Positions 22,791 through 64,000 of a stretch of 64,000 nucleotides of DNA are shown here, in pieces. The notes beneath the pieces are model-generated. The model did no database searches. It saw nothing but the letters and a program-made list of their open reading frames with translations, and was not told the DNA's origin. Both the position numbers and the translations under genes were made by a program. Position 1 is the first letter of the stretch; every line of letters begins with the position of its first letter. Origin of the DNA: Apostichopus japonicus (lineage: Eukaryota > Echinodermata > Holothuroidea > Aspidochirotida > Stichopodidae); contig NC_092576.1 in the NCBI RefSeq assembly GCF_037975245.1, forward strand, positions 20,204,611-20,268,610, given 5' to 3'.

Positions 22791-23735
22791 ATTGAAGATG
22801 TTGGCACTTTTAGGTTGACTTAATTCCACAAGACAATACTTTTGTAGCCTAAATTGTTCATTTTACATTTAATGGGATATAGTATATGGACCTCTGGAAT
22901 AGGAAGGTAGTAGGGTGTTTAATTGCTGAAAATCGCACATTCTGAATTGTTTAGGTGGTCATTGCTTTTTGCTGTCTCTTAAATGTACCTTTCTGCTGTG
23001 AGCGATTCAAACATGCATCCATATATTCCTTACCTAATTACTAGGTAATAATTAACCTAAAACCTGTATAAAATATTTACTAAACGGGTGCTATGTAAAC
23101 TTCTCTGGCAAAATTTTACATAACAGTATTGTATTTGCGTTACATAATAAACATGTAAAACTTAACAAACCAGCAGTTAAGTAATTTTTACTTAAATGTT
23201 TTAGTGTTCTCATTTAACATGAAAATTAAGTAAAATTTTACTTAACCTGTGTAAAACGTTTTTTTTTAGTGTAAGTGTTATATTTATGGGATAGGGGTTT
23301 GCAATTTCACCTGCAAGTGTCAATTGAACATCAGTAAGGGGTTGGCTATATTCAACACGCAAAAAGTGTAAGAATAGCCAGACATGTGGTGTTACTTCAG
23401 CGCTCCCATCAACTGAGTAATAAACACCTTTGAAGAGCAACATTTAGGGGACTGGGTGTGACAATGACACCCGCAAGTGTTGATAAATTCAACACCAGCG
23501 AGGTGTTAGATTTTCAACACTTGGAAAGTGTAAAATTAGCAAGGCGGGTGTTGTCCCTGTACGAGTTAGGCTGAAGTGTTTGATATGACACTTATCGATT
23601 AGTTTTGAACACTTCATTCTTTTGAGTGTACCAAGAATTTCTTTTGAAGAAGGCCTAGCTAGTTCATTAGCTTTGGCGTGTAAGGTATTTTTATCATAAC
23701 TTCAAGCCATACCTTTCACATAACTACTCACACGT

Positions 23736-24350
23736 CTGGTAAATTGCCTCTTCCAGCCTCATTCTTACATACATTAAAATAGGTTTCTGATACCAAAGTT
23801 TGTTGGTGAAGAGAAACACGGTATATTTTTGTTTTATTGAACTCCACGGTCATCCAGTTTTTATCACACGGACATATCGAGCAAATGCATATACATTTAT
23901 GAATGTCAGTCAGTCTTACTACCCTTTTCTCTTCAAGTTTAGTAGTACTAATAATGTTTAACGTATACCATGTGTTTCATTGCAACAATAGGAACAAAGT
24001 TTCAGTTCCCGATATCTGTTAATATTACTGTCATTAACCACGGATTGCAAGATGTTACATCACACCCTTCTCTTTTCTAGGAAATAAAACCTTGGGTTAC
24101 CATTTCATAGATCAACTCGACATTAAGATACACGAAGGAGAAGAGAAACAGACTTAAGGGACACTTGCGGACAACTAGAGATGAATATAGGTGTTATTCT
24201 TAAGATGCAATATGCTTACCGTACACTGTGGTTTCACATGTGTTGTAATTCGAAATAGTTGTTAATGTCCACAAATGAATACTAAGGAGAAATCTTCAAT
24301 AATGGTACACTAATTAGTTGATTCTAAATATTGTGTAGATAAGGATGCTC
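23736..24350. other. Unassigned intergenic DNA
   Basis: No ORF with a recognisable domain, no RNA gene and no clear repeat. It lies beyond the end of copy A homology. Confidence 0.4.
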
Positions 24351-24351
24351 G

Positions 24352-24378
24352 ATTTGCCTTATTTCCAAATGTGACCTA
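24352..24378 (+). repeat. 27-bp direct repeat, left
   Basis: Identical to 25,954-25,980 (begins ATTTGCCTTATTTCCAAATG). The pair brackets the minisatellite and the Penelope-like fragment, as a long target duplication or a duplication border would. Confidence 0.7.
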
Positions 24379-24387
24379 AACAATATA

Positions 24388-25395
24388 CCAATCCTAAACA
24401 AAAGGAACCACCACTGGTGTTCAAGCTTACCTATACCAATCCTAAACAAAAGAAACCACCACTGGTGTTCAAGCTTACCTATATGAATCCTAAACAAAAG
24501 GAACCACCACTGGTGTTCAAGCTTACCTATACCAATCCTAAACAAAAGGAACCACCACTGGTGTTCAAGCTTACCTATACCAATCCTAAACAAAAGGAAC
24601 CACCACTGGTGTTCAAGCTTACCTATACCAATCCTAAACAAAAGGAACCACCACTGGTGTTCAAGCTTACCTATACCAATCCTAAACAAAAGAAACCACC
24701 ACTGGTGTTCAAGCTTACCTATATGAATCCTAAACAAAAGGAACCACCACTGGTGTTCAAGCTTACCTATACCAATCCTAAACAAAAGGAACCACCACTG
24801 GTGTTCAAGCTTACCTATACCAATCCTAAACAAAAGGAACCACCACTGGTGTTCAAGCTTACCTATACCAATCCTAAACAAAAGGAACCACCACTGGTGT
24901 TCAAGCTTACCTATATCAATCCTAAACAAAGGGAACCACCACTGGTGTTCAAGCTTACCTATACCAATCCTAAACAAAAGGAACCACCACTGGTGTTCAA
25001 GCTTACCTATACCAATCCTAAACAAAAGGAACCACCACTGGTGTTCAAGCTTACCTATACCAATCCTAAACAAAAGAAACCACCACTGGTGTTCAAGCTT
25101 ACCTATACCAATCATAAACAAAAGGAACCACCACTGGTGTTCAAGCTTACCTATACCAATCATAAACAAAAGAAACCACCACTAGTGTTCAAGCTTACCT
25201 ATACCAATCATAAACAAAAGGAACCACCACTGGTGTTCAAGCTTACCTATACCAATCCTAAACAAAAGGAACCACCACTGGTGTTCAAGCTTACCTATAC
25301 CAATCCTAAACAAAAGGAACCACCACTGGTGTTCAAGCTTACCTATACCAATCCTAAACAAACGGAATCACCACTGGTGTTCAAGCTTACCTATA
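24388..25395 (+). repeat. 48-bp minisatellite, exactly 21 copies
   Basis: 1,008 bp of a unit containing CCACCACTGGTG (near palindrome) and an AAGCTT site; few point variants. 48 is divisible by three and the unit has no stop in one frame of each strand, which gives long ORFs on both strands; these are not taken as genes. On the minus strand each unit has a pyrimidine tract ending TTTAG and then TATAG|GTAAGCTT, i.e. acceptor-like and donor-like sites 11 bp apart. Confidence 0.95.
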
Positions 25396-25436
25396 CACCC
25401 CATATTACAACTACGCATTTGAAAAAAAACACTTTT

Positions 25437-25629
25437 GAAACATTGGCACTTAATTTCGCAACACGCGGAATTATCCAAACTGTTTCCAAAAGAACCGATT
25501 CTTGCCTACAAAAGGGCCCAAAATCTCAAAGATTTACTTGTTAACTCAATATTTCGTACTAACGAAGAATCAGCTGACTCTCAAGGTTCACACGGAGCTC
25601 TTTTAGATGCTCTTATAGATGAACTATAA
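25437..25629 (+). pseudogene. Probable Penelope-like retroelement fragment
   Basis: Open frame containing LSKLFPKEPILAYKRAQNL and KDLLVNSIF. This resembles the stretch between RT and the GIY-YIG nuclease in Penelope-like elements (FP-x-PP-x-x-AYRR-x-x-NL-x-x-LLV). It ends at a TAA 193 bp later, with no nuclease after it. Identified from memory of the pattern. Confidence 0.45.
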
Positions 25630-25953
25630 GTCCATAAAAACTCGTGCACAGAAAATAGATGCATTTTGAGAACGAGACGCTCATGCCGAATATAAAATAT
25701 TCAAAGGCTTACTACTGATGAAGCTACTCCTGTAAAAGTTGAGAGAAGAAACCGGTCTAGTTGGTCATAAGAACCTACGCTAGTCTTACATACTATTAAA
25801 AGTACACTCAATTCACCTAATAGGTGCAATTATGTTTCACCATGAGGAGCACGCTATAAGTTCATGTTCCTCGGGCCCTCCCTTAAAAATACTTCAGGTT
25901 CTTGGCCACTACGTTGCGTTAGATAGTGTAAAACCGCCTACACCCCCATCTCA

Positions 25954-25980
25954 ATTTGCCTTATTTCCAAATGTGACCTA
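25954..25980 (+). repeat. 27-bp direct repeat, right
   Basis: Second copy of the repeat at 24,352-24,378. Confidence 0.7.
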
Positions 25981-28265
<2,285 letters not shown>

Positions 28266-28717
28266 TATATATGTATATGGGGTTTGGTGGGAAACCTTTG
28301 CCAATATTTGGTAAAGGCCAAAGATGAAATTACCAGAAACATCGGAAGATATGAGTGAAAAGTATAAAAAAAAGTCAGGGGGTTGATTAAAAGTACTGAG
28401 TAAAACCTGTCAGCACAGGAAACATAAGGATATTATTACGTTAACGCGTAATGCCATAACAACAGGGAACATTCTTTTTATTCCTTTGTATTGGAGCCTT
28501 CACATAGCCTATTGGCTGTCAGGAAATTTTAACTTAATTTTCCGAGCACATTTTCAGTGTAATGTATGCCTTACAATCACTGAAAGCTTTAATAATCTTG
28601 TTATACCAGCTGTTGTATAATATCTTGTTAATTTTACCTCTTCTGATGTACAATGCTTTAGTGACATTTAATGTAAAGACAATTGTACACTTATGAATAA
28701 ACTTTGTATGGTTCACA

Positions 28718-28816
28718 TCAATTGTCTATGAGAAACTGATTTTGTTTTCGGAATATATTAGCTTCTAATAACATTATTGTTTGACATAACTCACAGTACA
28801 AAGTCCACACTAAGTC
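28718..28816 (-). CDS. Candidate C-terminal exon, gene B (uncertain)
   Basis: DLVWTLYCELCQTIMLL resembles the last PTP helix (QY-x-FCYE-x-A pattern) and runs to TGA at 28,718. However, the acceptors at hand (TTTTTCAAG, CTTAG) do not give this frame from the phase-0 donor at 29,761. Either another exon intervenes or this is not coding. An AATAAA lies downstream at 28,482-28,477 on the minus strand. Confidence 0.22.
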   Translation of the reverse strand, partial: DLVWTLYCELCQTIMLLEANIFRKQNQFLIDN

Positions 28817-29760
28817 TTGAAAAACAAAGTCGGAGTCAATTAGTATCAGTAAGTGCAAACACTTGGCATAAGTAAAGTGGAAATTCCCAAAGACTATGAA
28901 AGTCAATGTCTAAAGAATACGGTGCTTACTAAAATTTATTACAACAATTCCCTCAAAATAAATATTACTTTTAATATTAGTTTTAACAAACTATAACATC
29001 AACTAAATTATCGTCACATAAAAACAGTGGTGTTATTGTTATGTACAACAGTGCGTTGGTGTTTGTCTATGCCAGAGAGTAGACAAATTGTAAAGGTGAA
29101 TGTATTGGAAAATAGACTAGCGGTAATCTAAAAAAATACACTCAAATGTTTCTTTTCTAAGACATATTCAAATTAAAGTATGAGTAAAACCATCCTTTAA
29201 TTATACCTGCATGGCAGTAGCTAGTCTGGGCTTTTAACTTCGAACTATATTGTTATCTTAAAGTAACGTTCTTATCTTGGATATTTGCATTCGCCTTCTA
29301 GCATCTCAACTGGCGCATGGGTTTAATGTGGGCTCGGTATGTCCGGGCTTCCTTTGCCCAACTAAAATAGTGCAGATAACAGTTGTTAACCACATTGGCC
29401 AATGCATAGGTCAACTTTATTGAAAATAAGGATACCCAACTATTTAGACTGAGAACTGGTCATTTCTGTCCAAATTTATCTCTGGAAATTTATTACTTTT
29501 CAATAGTTTCCGCGCGTATGTTTGTTGTGTAAATGTGAATGAAAAGACTACTGAAGGGTAAAATACTATATAACACTACAATTCCATGCGTTTCTTGTTC
29601 TTCTTCTTCTGCGAAAATTCTCATTTTGCTTTACAGGTTGGGTAGAGGCGGGAGGTTACACGATGATGATAGTTTGCTATAATTTTATACACAAGTACCA
29701 ACAAAGCTACAGCTAATATTTACTGTATAATCATAAATATTGTTGTATTCATCGACATAC

Positions 29761-58440
<28,680 letters not shown>

Positions 58441-58830
58441 GCACGTCTTCGTGTAAACTTTACAACAAATTAGTGCATTTTATTTGCAAAGTGTTTTAAT
58501 GTTGCATGTGTGGAGGCGTATCGGCAGTGTACGGTAGTGTTGAAGGACACCACATTAACGACAACATACATTGTAAAACGATACAAAATTACCATTTTAC
58601 CGAGATATACTGATGGTACAAAACGGTAAATATCTTAAAACGGTTTCCAAAAAACTGGAAGGGCACGTTCGTTCCCCCATGCGCCCCTACTTCTTCCGCC
58701 CCTGTTTGTTACTGCTTTAGTGTTGTTTTAACTACTATGCTATGAGGAAGGCCTAGCTAAGTTCATTAGCTTTGGCGTGTTTGGTATTTTGTATCATTAC
58801 CTCAAGCCATACCTTTCACGATAACTACAA

Positions 58831-59467
58831 TCTTATGCTCACAAAATATGACAAAACATAACCATATTTCTAGGCTCTCGACCACGACAATATATGTAAA
58901 GCTCAATGATGTCCTTACATTCCACAGTGCGACGTCACTATATAGGAAGTTTCATAGAACAGCCATTGAGTAATTAGAGCAAATAAACATGTAAATATTG
59001 CCCTGTTTGGAAACACTTTCCAAGTAATGTAGGTAGCCATAAAGTACTGTCAAAAGAACATAAAAGCCTTTTTCTTGTCAAATGTTGTTAACTTAAATTA
59101 CAAGAAAAGCCATGGATTTGTGTTTATGGCTGCCGGTGGATGTCGTTAAATCACATTCGACAAAATGATGAGTTGCATCCGCTTCCCAAACAATCATATG
59201 ATAAAACGAGCAGAAAACGTCTCCAGTATTTTGAAAGGGTTTTGTAAAACTGGGAAAACGCATCTCGATGATTCTGGTATCCCTCTGTCCGTGATCGTTA
59301 CATTTTCGCGACAGTGACATTGATAAACGATATCTATGAAAGCCTTCTGGATCGGCTTATTTAAAAAAAATCACAAATAATGCACGAATTTGCTTACGAA
59401 TTGTTCATTATGGGTCGTAAACTGCAAGAAACATATTTAAATAAACGACATCGGTGTGCATGTATAA

Positions 59468-59507
<40 letters not shown>

Positions 59508-60350
59508 CCCATAGATTTTTTGTAGTTTCATTCCTGTGTTTGTAGTAATTTTAGCTGTTTCCATTTCCAATATTTCATATATCACTTTAATTTTGTTGAC
59601 TGTATTACTTTCAACAAGTATGTTTTCACTTTTGTGTTGCAAACTATGTCAAATTCAGAACAAATTACACATCAAAGCCACAATGCATTCTCATATTCTT
59701 CTTGTAAATGTGTAATTTCAACTGGTTTGTAATTGTTATTGTTTTACCGTGCTGGAAGCTTATGTAGACGGATGTATATCCCCTGAAGGCTTTTTTTAGT
59801 GATGTGTGTGCGTGTGTTTGGGTTTGTGTGTGTAAAGGTCACCATTAGTAATCAGTTATCATATCAGACTGAAATAGTTGTACTACTCACTCATTTTCTG
59901 CATTTATCTGCATTTATATCTGTACTTGAACTGGATGTTCTTGCCACAATTCATTATGTAGCTCTCTAGCTGTTGACAGCTATTGGAGCTGGCCTCTCAA
60001 TATTACTATACACATGGTCATCAATGGGATCACTGTCTAAATCTTTAGGGCTAAGCTTTTGGAAGATCAGAATTATCAGTAGAGCCATTATTTTGTATAC
60101 TCGAATCTGCCGAAATAGTTACTATGAGCAATGCTCACAACAGGACGATCTCCATTGTAACTTTATCAAATACCATACAATGGTAAAGATATCGTGAACT
60201 TCATCTCATTACAAATTCTGCTTTGTACTTATTCATTTTTGAACTTTGAACTTTTTTAAATAATCATTCAACAGATCATTACTTAGTGAAAGAGCCTATT
60301 AATATGATCACTGAAACTTTAATGCAATGTTAAATATTCATATCAGTCCC
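58831..60350. other. Unassigned DNA upstream of gene B
   Basis: No supported gene. A minus-strand open frame at 59,093-59,320 has no domain I know. Contains a short (AT)n tract at 59,472-59,506. Confidence 0.4.
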
Positions 60351-60351
60351 A

Positions 60352-62192
<1,841 letters not shown>

Positions 62193-62330
62193 GTCCAATG
62201 GCAAGCCATATAACTTTCATTAATTTGGTACCTGTGGTTAACGGACATCGTACTTGTGAACGTTCCTTTAAATGCCTGTTTATTATAGTCTGGAAAATTA
62301 TTTACATATTCTGTTCGGCCCTACTAGTGT

Positions 62331-62338
62331 CCAGTAAT
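62331..62338 (+). repeat. Target-site duplication, left
   Basis: CCAGTAAT, matched by 62,702-62,709. Confidence 0.8.
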
Positions 62339-62701
62339 CAGTGGCGCAGGAAGGTGCTTTTGAGTGGGGGGGGGGGGGGCTGAAGACTGATGGCCGGCCT
62401 AGGGGAGGGGTCTAAGGGGAGGATTTTGTTATTTTTTGTTTGCATTTCCAGGTGGCCTCAGATGCAATTTGGTGCAATATAGCACACTTCAACACCCACT
62501 CCATTTTGTAAATAATTTTGCATTTTCACCTGGCCTTAGATGCAATTTGGTGCTCCAAATGAGATTTTTTTTTCTCATTTGGAAATGAAAAAGGGGTTTT
62601 CTGACTTGCGGAGCGGGGGGGGGGCGGAATGATACTTCCGCCCCACCATATTTTTCACTGGGGGTGGCGCCCCACCCCCCCCCCCCGTTCCTACGCCCTT
62701 G
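62339..62701 (+). mobile_element. hAT-type MITE
   Basis: 363 bp with ends CAGTGGCGCAGGAAGG and (inverted) CAAGGGCGTAGGAACGG, flanked by an 8-bp duplication. 8-bp duplications and CAG-GGCG ends fit the hAT superfamily. No ORF of its own; rich in G and C runs near both ends. Confidence 0.75.
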
Positions 62702-62970
62702 CCAGTAATCATCCGTTACTTACGCGAATGTGGCGATTTTTTTCAACCGGACTGAGACGTTACATCGTATATATCCTACGATGTTTTCGCAATTTATCCG
62801 ATTGGATTGACTTTATTTTATCTTATTTTTTTTAACTCCATACGAAGTTGTTTGCATAGACATAACCCATTATTTATCTTTACGGAAACGGTATACACTT
62901 TTCATGTGATATATTATACTATGCTCGATATACTAGTACTCGATAAGGCTGATTGTTTATATTCATCTCA

Positions 62971-63357
62971 ATGGAAACGAATCTAAAACTTATCTCTTTC
63001 AACGCCAGGGGACTTCGACAAACAAAGAAAAGGAAACAATTATTCGCATACCTTCACAGACGCAATGCTGACATAGTCATGCTGCAGGAAACACATAGCT
63101 CTTTATCGGATTTTAAATACTGGCAGAATGAATGGGGTGGACTTATTTTTTTTTTCTCACGGTTCAACAACGAGTCGAGGTGTATGTATACTATTGAATC
63201 CCCGCTTGACCTTTAAAGTTCTCAAGGAGGCATCCGATGCACTCGGAAGATTAATGATACTTGACATTCAAACCCATCAAAGTATTTACACAATCGCCAG
63301 TATTTATGCTCCAAGTATTGACACACCTATGTTTTTCACCAGTGTATCGAATGATTT
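62971..63357 (+). pseudogene. Tx1/L1-type LINE, endonuclease start
   Basis: METNLKLISFNARGLRQ and DIVMLQETHSS are the APE endonuclease N-terminus. A frame change falls in the T run near 63,147-63,156, after which GVCILLNPRL and TIASIYAPS continue. It ends abruptly at the SINE-like sequence. It points away from the 3' fragment at 60,352-61,693. Confidence 0.83.
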
Positions 63358-63363
63358 AAAGCG

Positions 63364-63410
63364 GCGGAGTGTATAGCCTAGTGGTTAACGCCGGTGTGGC
63401 AGTAATGAGT
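63364..63410 (+). mobile_element. tRNA-like SINE head
   Basis: GTATAGCCTAGTGGTTAACG is a strong A-box sequence, the same core as at 56,0xx on the other strand. No good B box at tRNA spacing. It starts exactly where the LINE frame ends. Confidence 0.4.
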
Positions 63411-64000
63411 GTCCGTGCGTCCGTAGGACACATATTACTAGGATATAGTGTCTCATTTGCGTGAATAGTGTCTCAGGGACACTTTCCCTTGCTTTCTACG
63501 CCACCGTGGAAAGTGTCCGGGTTCTCTTTAAAGAGCTTTAACGTGGTTCTGTTGAGTGACAAACGTTTCTGGCCCTATCTACGTTCCTTTATGACCTTTA
63601 AGGAGGAGGTAATTTACCAGCAAAGACCAAGTTGACAATGATATATCGGTCAGCATGCACCCTCAAACTCGGTTAAAGCATAACTAATACTCCGAGTGTC
63701 GACTGTTGTGGGAAGGAGGCGGCAAATGTTATTATTCTCGTGGAGACTACACTCAGAGGGGCGCTGTCCGCTATATTTCGATCGTCGACTGTCAGTGTCA
63801 GAAGGCTGCATAATGTTAAATTAATCTTCTGAACTAATTAGTCATGTCTGTCTGACACGGCTGCTTATCAATCGTTACTACCATTAGGGTGGTTGTTTGG
63901 AAGGTCGGAATTTCTAAACGTTGGAGAAAGATCAACCATGTAGGTTGAAGGTAAATGTATTTCAACCGGTACGCGGCGGCGGAAAGTTCCCCGCCATCCG
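63411..64000. other. Unassigned DNA at right end
   Basis: May include the body of the SINE (repeated GTGTCTCA and GTGTCC words near 63,410-63,515). No gene is seen. Confidence 0.4.

Larger units (their letters stand above)
20607..23628 (+). mobile_element. 3-kb TIR DNA transposon, non-autonomous, unclassified
   Basis: Copy B reads straight through this site. The left end is CACGCAAAAAAAATGGAGTG and the inverted right end is CACTCAAAAGAATGAAGTG, imperfect TIRs of about 22-25 bp, flanked on both sides by TA (20,605-20,606 and 23,629-23,630). Both ends carry further GTGTT/AACAC hairpins. No transposase is seen. TA duplication with A-rich CAC ends recalls ISL2EU/IS4EU-type elements, but that is only a suggestion. 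Confidence 0.75.
1..23735. repeat. Segmental duplication, copy A (with insertions)
   Basis: Exons, introns and upstream flank match the block at 48,061-58,830 in the same order and orientation. The match starts at base 1, so it continues beyond the window. It breaks at 7,795 (Gypsy start), resumes near 18,358, breaks at 20,607 (TIR transposon), resumes near 23,645 and fades near 23,735. Smaller indels relative to copy B lie near 1,100-1,358 and 1,420-1,755. Identity is high by eye but was not computed. Confidence 0.93.

Noticed and set aside
24324-25544. Long ORFs (281 and 375 codons) on both strands of the minisatellite
   Set aside because: The unit length is a multiple of three and has no stop in these frames; open on both strands, repeat peptide only, no start or promoter context.
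59093-59320. 75-codon minus-strand ORF upstream of gene B
   Set aside because: No recognisable domain or partner exon, and not present in copy A.

Overview
The window is animal genomic DNA: AT-rich, intron-rich, with spliced genes, long microsatellites and several transposon classes. A Tie-type receptor ectodomain, an APE-type LINE with a 2A-like motif and a Gypsy element fit a marine deuterostome invertebrate. An echinoderm is my best guess, but nothing in the sequence proves it.

The main content is two tandem copies of one receptor gene, both on the minus strand. Copy B (about 58.5 kb down to 29.8 kb or a little further) is nearly complete. I place 21 coding exons with matching splice sites and phases, giving 1,276 codons: signal peptide, Ig1, Ig2, five Tie-like EGF modules, Ig3, three FN3 domains, one transmembrane helix, a tyrosine-rich juxtamembrane stretch, and a single protein tyrosine phosphatase (PTP) domain. 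The ectodomain order is that of Tie/angiopoietin receptors, but the inside is a phosphatase and not a kinase. The PTP domain looks like the membrane-distal (D2) domain of receptor PTPs. It keeps the CX5R loop but has WPK where active enzymes have WPD, so it may be a pseudophosphatase. The exon after HCX5R is not firmly located.

Copy A (left end to about 20.6 kb) holds only the 5' half of the gene (5'UTR exon, signal exon, Ig1, Ig2, EGF1, EGF2) before the window ends. Introns and upstream flank also match copy B, so this is a segmental duplication. Intron 1 of copy A carries a Gypsy LTR retrotransposon (7.8-18.36 kb) with many breaks and no 3' LTR; its integrase is split by a 4-kb LINE (13.17-17.13 kb). 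The upstream flank of copy A carries a 3-kb TIR transposon (20.6-23.6 kb).

Between the copies (23.7-28.7 kb) lie a 21 x 48 bp minisatellite, a probable Penelope-like fragment and unexplained DNA. Introns of copy B hold a 1.1-kb (GATA)n tract, a 1.8-kb foldback element and a solo LTR. Right of copy B (58.8-64 kb) are two opposed pieces of a Tx1/L1-type LINE, an (AAT)n tract, a hAT-type MITE with 8-bp target duplications, and a tRNA-like SINE head. No rRNA, CRISPR or bacterial gene was seen.
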